In this document: piece by piece, positions 1 through 7,850 of the stretch
How the letters are laid out: every line of letters begins with the position of its first letter
How positions within the stretch are numbered: the first letter of the stretch is position 1
Source of the DNA: Caulochytrium protostelioides
Lineage: Eukaryota; Chytridiomycota; Caulochytriomycetes; Caulochytriales; Caulochytriaceae
Reading direction: 5' to 3'
Length of the DNA: 20,808 nucleotides
Assembly (NCBI GenBank): GCA_003615045.1
Contig: ML014371.1
Span: 1 to 20,808, forward strand
Program-made: the position numbers and the translations under genes
The notes under the pieces: generated by a model
The model's input: only the letters and a program-made list of their open reading frames with translations
Databases searched by the model: none
Told to the model about the DNA's origin: nothing

Positions 1-1608
1 CCTCAACGTTTTGGAAGTCTGAATAATGGCCCGCACTCATTGACTGCTGGTGATGGCTTGATTGGACCGGACTTTGTACCGGTGCCGAACCCCGAGTTCA
101 CACCAGCCATGTACGCAGGATCGTTCTCTGCTCAGGTCCCCTCTGGTCAGTTACGCGACGACATCGGGTCACTGGGTGATCCATTCACCGCCGTTCCGCC
201 ACAAATGTATCCAACATTTAATGCTGGCAATGGTTTGGGTTACAACCCCAATTCTGGATCTGTGAATCTTCCGTATACCGCCGACCCACGAGACATGGTC
301 CCAGCAAATGTTCATAACAGGGGGTCGGACGTCAAACCGATTTTACAGCCGAATCCATTGTTCATGACTGGACAGTCTGGTTCGGTTCATCCAGGTCCAA
401 ACCGACCTCCCCAGAAACGTAAGACCGCAGTTGCGTCCGAAGAGCCCCTGGTACTCGAAGAGAAAACGAGGAAATACTGGAAATTATTGCCAACAGACGG
501 TACAGGCCTGAGCCAACTTGGCATTCACTTCGAACTCAGTATCAGAAGTCTGGTTGAAAAGCTTGATCAAGGTGTGACAGATGTGGCTTTTTTGAATGAT
601 CTCTTCAAATTACCGAACGCGCCTCATCGAGAGAACTTCCAGTATCCCGACTTGATCGGTTTTAACGCCGCTGTTCTCAGGTGTATTGCGGACTCTTCCA
701 TCCCAGATCTTCCTGAGGGGTCGGAGGGAAGCGAAGGCCATCATGATATACTCCTTTCCACTGCGGAATATATCAAGAGGATGCAGAAGGTGCTCATCGC
801 CTGGTGGAACGTTCATCAATGTGATCGACGAATGCAGGAATTGATCTGGGACACGATTGCCATTTTGATATATTTTCAGCATTTGGTGGACCAAGGACCA
901 CATTATAGACCTCCCCAGTCTGCCAGTCAACCAAGCCAACCACCGACGAAAGCCGGTCGACGCCAGGGGCGTGATTGGGACCAGAAAACGCCTCAAATGA
1001 AAAGAAAATGGTTTATGGCGCTGCAAGCGCAGGTGTCGGAGTGTAAGAAATATCTGGAAGAAAGGGTGTTCGAAATCAAGCCCAGCGATCTTCACCAGCA
1101 GATCAGAGAGTACCTAGAAAAGCATCAACAGAACACAGAGGCCGTCGAACTCTTGAAGTTGACGGTCACTCCCAGGAATCCAAGCAAGTTTGAATTAGAC
1201 GCCATGGCAGCCGCTCAGAAAGCCCTGATACGGAGACGTCGCGCGTTTGGTCTAAACATTGATCATGTGAAGGCGCAAGTTCGATTCTCGCGAACCCCTC
1301 CTCTCCATCCTTCCGGTGCATGTGCTAATTTGAAGAGTCTGCACCATGTGTTTCTGCTACTTCAGGAGGAGCGGCGTACAAATGCCGATCTGTTTCGGGC
1401 TGCCGTGAGCTCGTTCAATGAGCTAGTTTCAATTCCCCCGTTTTCCGGGGTCCGGGGTCCGCTAAGAAAGATTGAGAATCCCTCAGATGCCCTCAAGGAT
1501 CTTCAGTTGATCAACTCTCCCCTAACCGAGCTAATACCCGAGGCACTACCTTCTGATCTTCATGCGGGTAACAGAGTTCGGCCGCCCATTCATCTTTCCC
1601 CACTTTAA
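1..1608 (+). CDS. Unrecognised protein, 5'-truncated by the window edge, low-GC orphan gene
   Basis: The frame is open from the first base (codon 1 is CCT) to a TAA at 1606-1608, so 535 residues are visible and the true start lies outside the window. The first possible initiator inside the frame, near position 40, is a TTG and is unlikely to be real. The N-terminal visible third is rich in Pro, Gly, Asn and Phe and looks disordered. A basic PPQKRK cluster at about residues 136-141 and an RRRR run near 411 could be nuclear localisation signals. The remainder is predicted-helical in character, with several Trp-containing segments (KYWKLL, IAWWNVHQ, ELIWDT). I see no catalytic motif and recognise no family. 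GC is about half, and codon third positions are not GC-saturated, unlike every other gene here, suggesting a different origin or recent arrival. Real coding status is supported by length in a low-GC frame; function is unknown. Confidence 0.7.
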   Translation, partial: PQRFGSLNNGPHSLTAGDGLIGPDFVPVPNPEFTPAMYAGSFSAQVPSGQLRDDIGSLGDPFTAVPPQMYPTFNAGNGLGYNPNSGSVNLPYTADPRDMVPANVHNRGSDVKPILQPNPLFMTGQSGSVHPGPNRPPQKRKTAVASEEPLVLEEKTRKYWKLLPTDGTGLSQLGIHFELSIRSLVEKLDQGVTDVAFLNDLFKLPNAPHRENFQYPDLIGFNAAVLRCIADSSIPDLPEGSEGSEGHHDILLSTAEYIKRMQKVLIAWWNVHQCDRRMQELIWDTIAILIYFQHLVDQGPHYRPPQSASQPSQPPTKAGRRQGRDWDQKTPQMKRKWFMALQAQVSECKKYLEERVFEIKPSDLHQQIREYLEKHQQNTEAVELLKLTVTPRNPSKFELDAMAAAQKALIRRRRAFGLNIDHVKAQVRFSRTPPLHPSGACANLKSLHHVFLLLQEERRTNADLFRAAVSSFNELVSIPPFSGVRGPLRKIENPSDALKDLQLINSPLTELIPEALPSDLHAGNRVRPPIHLSPL

Positions 1609-2064
1609 TAATCCCGGGCGTAGGGTTTTACCCGGAGATTCCGGAGTCGGGTGACAGTATGCTTCACCATGATTCGCTTCCTCGACTCCCATTGGCCGTC
1701 GTGAGACTGTATTAATGCTCTCTATCTCTCTCTCTCTGATTATCTAATCGTCATCGTCATCGTTATAGGCCGGTATGCCAGTATGCCGATATTCCGATGT
1801 GTCGATCTGCGGCACACCGGCCGATCCGCCGGGAACCCATGACGTCACGCTCAACAAGGAGAAAAAGCTTATTTCCGGCTTGCTGAGGCCGTGCTTCCAT
1901 GGCTATGGAGGACGCCAAGACGGCGCAGCTGCCTGGGCGCCGCCACGGGCTTGGAGCGGGGCAAGGACATCGTCGTCGGACGGGTCGAAAGGTCAGGGCA
2001 CCCTGAACCGACGGGGCGATGGGGGATAACAAGCTCGTGGGGTTGCCCATGGCGCCATCCACAT
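1609..2064. other. Intergenic compositional border
   Basis: No gene is supported here. The stretch moves from about 50 percent GC to the GC-rich background. It contains a short TC-rich microsatellite (about 1718-1738), a small CATCGT run (about 1749-1763) and the hairpin listed separately. A reading frame at about 1850-1900 (EKKLISGLL) could be a remnant of the N-terminal half of the neighbouring Fanzor-like relic, but the similarity is too weak to claim. Confidence 0.5.
1768..1822. repeat. 12-bp inverted repeat (hairpin) at the border of the low-GC segment
   Basis: GGCCGGTATGCC at 1768-1779 and GGCACACCGGCC at 1811-1822 are reverse complements at 11 of 12 positions, separated by a 31-nt loop. 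The outer seven base pairs are perfect. It lies between the low-GC gene and the Fanzor-like relic, so it could be an element end, a terminator-like structure or chance in GC-rich DNA. Confidence 0.5.
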
Positions 2065-2695
2065 TTACCTCGAGGGCCTAGCTCGGGTGTTCAAGGCGTG
2101 CGCCCACTGCTTCCGCACCGTCCTGGCCGACGCGTTCCGGACGACGCAGGTGCATGCCGAGACGAATGACCTCCTGACCACGGTGAATCTCCGGGACCCG
2201 ACGCAGGTGTCGACCGCTCGCACGTCCCGGACGAGTGTTGCCCCAACCGCGCCTGTGGCCGTGAACCCGGTCCGCACGTCCCGGTCAGCGCTCGCTTGAC
2301 CGCGCCGACGCGGATCAAACCGCCTCGCAACGCTCGCGCGGGTGCCCAACCGACCACGTCGACGCCGGCCACCCCGTTCGGCGAGACCTGGGTGTATGCC
2401 CAGACGAATGGGGTCCTGAAACCCGGTCAACGCCGGCGCCAGGGGATCGTGGTCTGAGGGTTGGTGTGAAGCCATCAACGGCCAGTTGGTGAACCGCGAC
2501 CTCGATGTCGCGTTGAATATCCGGCGCTGTCTGGCCTTACCGTCAGACCGATAGCGCTGTGCCGCAACCCCGGGGAGGACCCGCTGCGGCCCAAAATCGG
2601 CAGGCTCATCCGACACTGAACCGAATGTGTGACTGCCTCGGTGGGAGACCCCTGGGGGCCACCGCGGAGGGGATGGCGTGCGCGTTAGGTGCCAG
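2065..2695 (+). pseudogene. Decayed Fanzor (TnpB-like) RNA-guided nuclease, C-terminal part
   Basis: Two motif blocks lie in the order expected for the TnpB/Fanzor C-terminus. At about 2126-2167 the frame reads ADAFRTTQVHAETN, matching the DEFRTS..C..C block before the zinc finger. At 2492-2521 it reads NRDLDVALNI, matching the RuvC-III block RDxNAAxNI, including the catalytic-type Asp. The frame then runs on as IRRCL and, after a frame change, RPIALCRNP, ending at TGA 2617-2619. The copy is broken. Against the right-hand copy it has a TGA at 2455-2457 where the other has CGA, a 5-bp deletion just after it, and a 1-bp deletion near 2535-2545. The RuvC-I and RuvC-II portions are not recognisable upstream. 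Homology with the right copy continues past the stop to about 2695. An active product is impossible as read. Family assignment rests on motif order, not on a search. Confidence 0.65.
2636..2667 (+). other. Hairpin in the conserved post-stop segment of the Fanzor-like relic
   Basis: CCTCGGTGG at 2636-2644 can pair with CCACCGCGG at 2659-2667 at eight of nine positions, with a CCCC..GGGG inner palindrome in the loop. The same post-stop region is conserved in the inverted copy at about 20092-20173. In TnpB/Fanzor elements the guide RNA derives from around the 3' end of the gene, so this is a candidate remnant of that RNA. No expression evidence is available. Confidence 0.3.
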
Positions 2696-2742
2696 GAAGG
2701 GCTAGGAAGGGTATATACGACCGCGTTAAACAAAAATATCGA

Positions 2743-3399
2743 TCAAGGTACGGGCGTAGGGACGATCGCCGCGATGGACGCGAGTGCAGACGCGGATGCG
2801 GATGCGGCTGCGGATGCGGCTGCGGATGCGGCTGCGGATGCAGATGCAGATGAGGCGGGCCGACCTTCCAGCCGTGGCGATAACGATAACGATGGTGATG
2901 ATGGCGACGACGACGACGGTGATGGCGGGAGCGGCATAGCTGGTGCCGTCGGCGTGATGGAAGCGCCGTCCAGAATGGCGTCCGCCGCGCGGATCAAGGC
3001 ATTCTGCTGGAGGACGAGCGCGGTGAGTAGCTGATATACGTCGGCGAGCCAGTGCTCGGCGCGGTCGACGGCGGCGACGAGCGCGATGCCAGCCGCGCGG
3101 TTGGCCTGGTCGTGGGCGGTCAGGGTGGCCACTTGCGCCTCGCGCGTCGGGACGGCGGGGATTGCATCCACCAGGTAGTCCATCACTTGGACGGTATGGA
3201 CGACGGCTTTGGCCAGCGTGGCGGCGAGTCCCGTCGCATCCCGCTCCGACTGGCGCCGCTGCGCGGGGGTCCATGCCACCACCGGCAGGTGCGGCGCCAC
3301 CGCGTGCAAGGGCGCATCGCGCTGCAGCGCGCCGAGGGCGACATAGAGATGTTCGCCGAGCTTGTCGATGCAGTTCTGCAATTGGGTGAGGCGGTCCAT
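2743..3399 (-). CDS. MED21: Mediator complex subunit 21
   Basis: A 218-residue protein. It begins MDRLTQLQNCIDKLGEHLY, which matches the nearly invariant MED21/Srb7 opening (M-DRLTQLQ..ID), followed at residues about 60-82 by the second helix (VVHTVQVMDYLVDAIPAVP) and at 100-128 by the third. MED21 forms a long coiled coil with MED7 in the Mediator middle module and links it to RNA polymerase II regulation in the nucleus. The ATG at 3397-3399 has a strong context (GCC before, G after). The core ends near residue 130, the normal full length of the family. The remaining roughly 85 residues are Pro/Ser and then Ala/Ser low complexity, encoded by a hexanucleotide-like repeat. The TGA is only 48 bp from the end of the convergent Fanzor-like relic. 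The assignment is firm; whether the tail is translated to the end is less so. Confidence 0.88.
   Translation of the reverse strand: MDRLTQLQNCIDKLGEHLYVALGALQRDAPLHAVAPHLPVVAWTPAQRRQSERDATGLAATLAKAVVHTVQVMDYLVDAIPAVPTREAQVATLTAHDQANRAAGIALVAAVDRAEHWLADVYQLLTALVLQQNALIRAADAILDGASITPTAPAMPLPPSPSSSSPSSPSLSLSPRLEGRPASSASASAAASAAASAAASASASALASIAAIVPTPVP
2786..2853. repeat. GCGGAT/GCTGCG short tandem repeat in the MED21 tail
   Basis: Degenerate 6- and 12-bp units (GCGGAT, GCTGCG) are repeated in register with the MED21 frame, giving the Ala/Ser run at about residues 183-205. Confidence 0.7.
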
Positions 3400-3992
3400 G
3401 GCGGCGGCGACGGCAGCAGCAGCGGCAGCAGCAGCAGCAGCGGCGAGGGCAGCAGTCGTGAGCGAAACCCGACGGCAGCGGCGGCGGCGGCGACAGCGTC
3501 ACGCCGATGCGAGCCGGGCCAGGATGGGAAGGCCGGCGAGACGACACGACGGGACCCTGCGGAAGGGAGGCCGCCGGCCAGTCCCGCCTCCGGCGTCCCG
3601 TCCACCGGCGCGTCTATGGAGGACGACGGCGGCGTCTCATGGCCTTCATGGAACCCTGCGCGCGCAGAATCGCCGCTGGACGGCCCCGGCTCGCGCTGCG
3701 CGACCGCATATCACGGCGAGGGCGGCAGGGTGGTGCGCACGCCCCGCGCATGGGCACCCGGTGCCAAGCCACAGCCACCGACCACCCGCCGCGCGCCAAG
3801 CAACCACGGCCGCCCAGGGGGAGCAAGCCCCCCGCCGCGCCTTGGAGTCCAGCGCAGTCACGCCATCGCGGCCACCGCGGCCATCGCGGCCTCGAACGTC
3901 GGGTCCACGCTGCCGCATCCGTCCCGGCCCTGCTCGCATGACGCTCGATCGATAGATATACTTCTAGGCGGGTGTCGGGTGAGACGGAGAGC
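3400..3992. other. Intergenic, 5' flank of MED21, triplet repeats
   Basis: No gene is supported. The first 55 bases are GCG/GCA triplet repeats (about 3400-3456) and would be the MED21 5' untranslated region. The rest is GC-rich sequence open in several frames with no conserved protein signal. A short AT-rich patch (about 3945-3968) just beyond the monooxygenase stop may serve its 3' end. Confidence 0.5.
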
Positions 3993-6605
3993 TTACACAT
4001 GCGTGTCCGACGTGGTCAGCGCGATCGACGGGCTCGCCAAGTCGACGACCGGCAACGCAGGGTGGCTCGGCGACTGACGGTCCGACATGTGGTGCAGCGA
4101 CGGCAGTTCCGGCGGGATGGCGCCCAGGGTCAGCAGCTGCGTATAGGTCGCCTGGGCCCAGGTCCGCGGGGCATAGCGGTACGTGAGCTTCCACAAGCTG
4201 CGGACCCACGAGTTTTCCGTCCGGTTCCACGCGCCCTCCTGCCGCGCGTGACGCATCGCTTCGGCCGATCGGGCATGGCGCAGCATGTCGAATTCCCGCG
4301 CCACGTGCTTCAGCACCATCTCATCGCCCCCGCTGTCCGGCATGGCCGTCGCCGGGGCCGGGGCGGCGGCCGGCGGGCGGTGCGGATCAAAGTGTTTCAC
4401 GAGGAGCTTCGCGAGCAGCACGCTGTCGGTGACGGCGAGACCGCCGCCGACACTCCCGTGGGCCGCCGGCGCGACCGGGTGCGCGGCGTCCCCGAGCAGG
4501 AGCACGCGCCCGGCCTGGAAGTTGGGGCTCGTGATCGAGACGGGCGGGCCATCTGCCAGATCCTGGACGTCTGTCAGCAGCAGGAGCGACGGATCGCAGC
4601 GTGCCATGAGCGCGAGGGCCACGGCCGGATCCAGGCGGGCTGCTTGCGCCGTCGGCGACGCCGCGCCGGGGCTGGCCTGGCCGTCGCGGGGGCGGCTCCT
4701 GTCGGCGCCGGCGCCGGCGCGGCCCGCATCGTCGCCGCCCCCACGCGGCGGCAGCGACGGCGACGTCACGGCGAGCAGCGGCTGCGCGAGCGTCAGCACG
4801 AGCTGGCGCAGCTCGGTCCCCGAGAGATCCTTCACTTCCAGGATGTCGTTGAGCACGCTCCCGGCGCTCGGACGGTGGATCTCGAGCTGCTTCCGCAGCG
4901 CCGCCTCGTGGTCGGTCTCGCTGCCGCGCGCCGACGGCGTCGCGGCCAGCGTCCGTGGCCGCGAGAGGCGGCGCGCGTGCGTCATGCGGGCCGATGTCGC
5001 GGCGCCGAGGAGCGCGCCGGGCGCCATGCTGCGGTGCCGGCGCTGCGCCGCCGCCGACGGCGCCGGCCGGTGGTGGCTCTGCAACGTGCGGTCGTCGTCG
5101 CCGCTGGCGGCGTCCGTCGACGGGTGAGCCGCCTCGCCGGGGGCGCTGGCGTCGTCTGCCTGAGCGTCGCCGCCGGCGTCGCGCGCGACGGCGGCCTGGG
5201 CGGCCCACTTGTCCTCGGCGCCGGTCGTGTCGGTGTGGACGCGGTCGAGCGCGCCGGTCCCGGGGAGGCGCGCGGCGCTGCGGCCCTCGGACGGCGCATG
5301 GACGACCGACCGGTGTGCCGGACTCGCGGCGACGGCGGCGCCGATCATGAAGCGGCGCTTGGCCTGCAGCAGCCGCTCGCGGTGCTGGCCGGCCTCGGCC
5401 TGGGTGACGACGAGGTTCCAGCCGACGAGGCCATTCCCGAGCGGGATCACGCCGAAGCTGAGCCCGCGGCCGATCAGCGACAGGGCCTGGCCCGGCGGGC
5501 AGAAGTGGGCGAGGGCGTCGCGGCTGATGTCCGGGAGATGCGCGCCGTTCTCGAATTCGGTCGGGAAGTCGTGCGGCGGCAGGTGCAGCCGCGTGAGGCC
5601 GCTGAAGATGGCGGCGCCCGCATACTGCGGGGGGTAGTACGCATTGAGCAGGATGTCGCGGGTCCGCGACTCGGCGCCGTCGCAGCCGACGAGGAAGGCG
5701 CCGTGCTCGACAAAGCCGTTGGCGAAGCGCGCCGTCACGGTGCCCGTCGTCGCGGAGATCAGGAAGCTGTCGAGCTCGTAGCCCAAGTGGAGGTGCGGCC
5801 AGATCTGGGCCATGTCGATCCCGGCGTCGTCGGCGTCGGCGTCCGCGTCGGCGTCGGGCACCTCCAACTCATCGAGCCACGCGCCACACGCGAGATCCGC
5901 GTCGGGCGAGTGGTACAGCGGATCCAACACATCCGCTTCGGGCGCGGCGCCGAGATGGCTGTTGTTGGCGGGCGCCGGGGCAAAGACATCGGGCCGGACC
6001 GGCGATGGCGGCGGCACCTCGGGACCGGCGGCGGCCGCCGCGTCGGGGTCGCCGCCCGCCGCGCCGGCCAGCGGGCCCTCGGCCAGGGCCAGCAGGAGGA
6101 TGCGGACCAGGTCGCACTGGCGAATGGCGACCAGCGGGGGGAGGGCGTCGGCGCCGGTCGCGCAGGCGCCCGCGTCGCGAGCGGACGGCGGGCCGTCGGC
6201 GGCGGCGTCGGCGGCGGCGGCGCGGGCCGGGTCGTGGTGCGGGTGGCCCGCCGGCGGCCACTGGACCAGCACGTCGCGGGTCTCGGCGTCGACCGAGTGG
6301 AAGGTATGGATCGGCATCGCGATGCGCTGCAGCCGCTTGCCGAGGCCGAGCTCAAGCAGCGGCTGCAGGGCCCAGCGCCACATGAGCCACGGCGGTCCCG
6401 AGTTCGCTTCCGTAAACGTCGTGCGCTTCTCGAACACGACGGGTTCCAGGCCGAGGCCGTAGAGGGCGCTGGCCCGCTTGACGGCGAGGGCGAGCGTGAG
6501 GCCCGCGACGGAGGCGCCGACGATCAGGATCTTGCGGCGGACCGGCGGCGGCGGCAAGCCCGTCGTCGCCTGCAGCGGCGGCGGCGGCGGCGGCGGCGTG
6601 GCCAT
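3993..6605 (-). CDS. Class A FAD-dependent monooxygenase with large low-complexity insertions
   Basis: A predicted 870-residue protein of the FAD-binding aromatic-hydroxylase type (p-hydroxybenzoate hydroxylase/UbiH/PaxM-like), which uses NAD(P)H and O2 to hydroxylate or epoxidise small molecules. Motifs seen are the N-terminal Rossmann GASVAGLTLAL at residues 30-40 (GxSxxG variant) with the second strand ending VVFEKR at 56-61; the DG motif VGCDGAESRTR around D309-G310; and the GD motif LLLGDAAHPVAP around G705-D706, followed by GSVGGGLAVTDSVLLAKLL. Family members are usually 400-600 residues. Here Asp/Ala/Pro-rich insertions separate the conserved blocks, at about residues 118-250 and 420-650. 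The ATG at 6603-6605 was chosen for its ideal context (GCCATGG) and because the FAD motif follows 29 residues later; the frame stays open upstream only through low-complexity DNA. No clear signal peptide or membrane segment is visible, and the substrate is unknown. Confidence 0.85.
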   Translation of the reverse strand: MATPPPPPPPLQATTGLPPPPVRRKILIVGASVAGLTLALAVKRASALYGLGLEPVVFEKRTTFTEANSGPPWLMWRWALQPLLELGLGKRLQRIAMPIHTFHSVDAETRDVLVQWPPAGHPHHDPARAAAADAAADGPPSARDAGACATGADALPPLVAIRQCDLVRILLLALAEGPLAGAAGGDPDAAAAAGPEVPPPSPVRPDVFAPAPANNSHLGAAPEADVLDPLYHSPDADLACGAWLDELEVPDADADADADDAGIDMAQIWPHLHLGYELDSFLISATTGTVTARFANGFVEHGAFLVGCDGAESRTRDILLNAYYPPQYAGAAIFSGLTRLHLPPHDFPTEFENGAHLPDISRDALAHFCPPGQALSLIGRGLSFGVIPLGNGLVGWNLVVTQAEAGQHRERLLQAKRRFMIGAAVAASPAHRSVVHAPSEGRSAARLPGTGALDRVHTDTTGAEDKWAAQAAVARDAGGDAQADDASAPGEAAHPSTDAASGDDDRTLQSHHRPAPSAAAQRRHRSMAPGALLGAATSARMTHARRLSRPRTLAATPSARGSETDHEAALRKQLEIHRPSAGSVLNDILEVKDLSGTELRQLVLTLAQPLLAVTSPSLPPRGGGDDAGRAGAGADRSRPRDGQASPGAASPTAQAARLDPAVALALMARCDPSLLLLTDVQDLADGPPVSITSPNFQAGRVLLLGDAAHPVAPAAHGSVGGGLAVTDSVLLAKLLVKHFDPHRPPAAAPAPATAMPDSGGDEMVLKHVAREFDMLRHARSAEAMRHARQEGAWNRTENSWVRSLWKLTYRYAPRTWAQATYTQLLTLGAIPPELPSLHHMSDRQSPSHPALPVVDLASPSIALTTSDTHV

Positions 6606-7850
6606 GGCGCCAAGCAGAGGGACCGGGAGGGGTCGAGCCGGCAGACGAGTCACGTCGAATGCACGAACGCGGAGCCCGCGTTGTTCACCGGCACCCACAC
6701 ACGCGAGCAGCGCGCAGAAGGTCTCCACAGAACGCGGAGCTATGAGATCAGGAGAAGGAGCGAGCGAGCGAGCGAGCGAGAGGGAGCGAGCGAGGGCAAC
6801 CTCGGGGGGAAACGAGGGAAAAGCGAACGCACGAGAAGGAGCAGCGCATCCATGGATGAAGGCAACCCCGTCGCAGCGCTCGACGACGAAGCCAGCGCGA
6901 CCTCGCGCGCATACCTCCGGGAGGTATAGTGCGTCCGAGCAGGGTCGCTCGTCGATCCCGTCGCCGGCGAGGCCCACGCCGGTTATAGACGCGGCGGCTG
7001 CCGCGCCGAGGATCGCCGCCCGTGGAGCGGCCACGGCCGCAGGGACGCACGCGCGACCGGCGCACGTGGCCGTGGCCGCGTCCACGTGCGCCGGCCGCGC
7101 GGTCGGCTGCGCCGTGGCCCATCGCCCATCGCCCATCGCCCATCGCCCATCGCCCATCGCCCATCGCCCATCGCCCATCGCCCATCGCCCTGCGCCCTGC
7201 GCCCTGCGCCGCCGCCCTGCGCCGCCGCCCTGGCAGGGCACCCAGGCGGCCGCCGCGGCGGTTGACGGGCTGGCAGCCGTCACCGCCACCGCCATCTGCG
7301 GCCCGCGCCGCCGTCCCGCCGCCGTCGCCACGACCGGCACGACCCCGGCATCGCGTCGCATCGTGCGGACGGGACCAGCGCGGCTCGTTGCCGACGGGAA
7401 GGAGCGGGAGGAGTCCGCCGGGCGGACCCATACCAAGCATCAGCAGGCGGGCATGCCCGATGCTTGACATGCTGCAATGCAAGGGCCTTGCCCTGCCGCG
7501 CATGGGAGCGTCTTGGGATCGGCAGGAGCATCGCGTCGTCGTCGTCGTCGTCGTCGTCGTCCGCTCGGCCGCGGTCCTCAACGCCCAGCAGGAGTCCATC
7601 CGCCGCGTCGCTAGGCGTGGGCCGAGATCCGGCGTGGCCAGCGCGTGCGACGACGATGCGCCGAGGCTCCAGGACGCGCTGTCATGACGCGGCGTGCCGC
7701 CACCATACACCCCGAAATCTCATGAGGTTCCCCAAGAGCTGATTGATATAAACATGGAAAAGGCCGCCGCCATCGCGACGCGACGCGGCGCGACGCGACG
7801 AGCGACCCTCACCGGCAGCGGCAGGAAGACCCGGGCCCGACAAGCGCCGC
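6606..7850. other. Repeat-rich intergenic region upstream of the monooxygenase
   Basis: No gene is convincing. The minus-strand frame upstream of the monooxygenase stays open to about 7436, but it passes through tandem repeats whose unit is not a multiple of three and starts at a TTG. Contents are a GCGA tetranucleotide run (about 6757-6794), the 7-bp minisatellite at 7118-7208, a CGT/GTC triplet run (about 7534-7561) and an AT-richer patch (about 7700-7760) likely belonging to the 3' end of the SH3 gene. Confidence 0.5.
7118..7208. repeat. 7-bp minisatellite, 13 units (CCCATCG x10, then CCCTGCG x3)
   Basis: Ten perfect head-to-tail CCCATCG units occupy 7118-7187, followed by three units of the variant CCCTGCG to 7208. 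The array starts 513 bp upstream of the monooxygenase ATG. Read on the minus strand it would give a seven-residue period (GRWAMGD), but I treat it as noncoding. Confidence 0.95.

Noticed and set aside
2786-2853. CRISPR-like or telomere-like array
   Set aside because: This and the other short tandem repeats in the window have no spacers, and their units do not resemble TTAGGG-type telomere repeats.
3972-6929. A 985-codon open frame on the plus strand opposite the monooxygenase
   Set aside because: Its content is Arg/Gly/Ala-rich with no domain, and it mirrors the codon-biased minus-strand gene. Such antisense frames are expected at very high GC.
6606-7436. A 277-residue N-terminal extension of the monooxygenase
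   Set aside because: It begins at a TTG, runs through a 7-bp-period repeat and low complexity, and the ATG at 6605 has an ideal context just ahead of the FAD motif.
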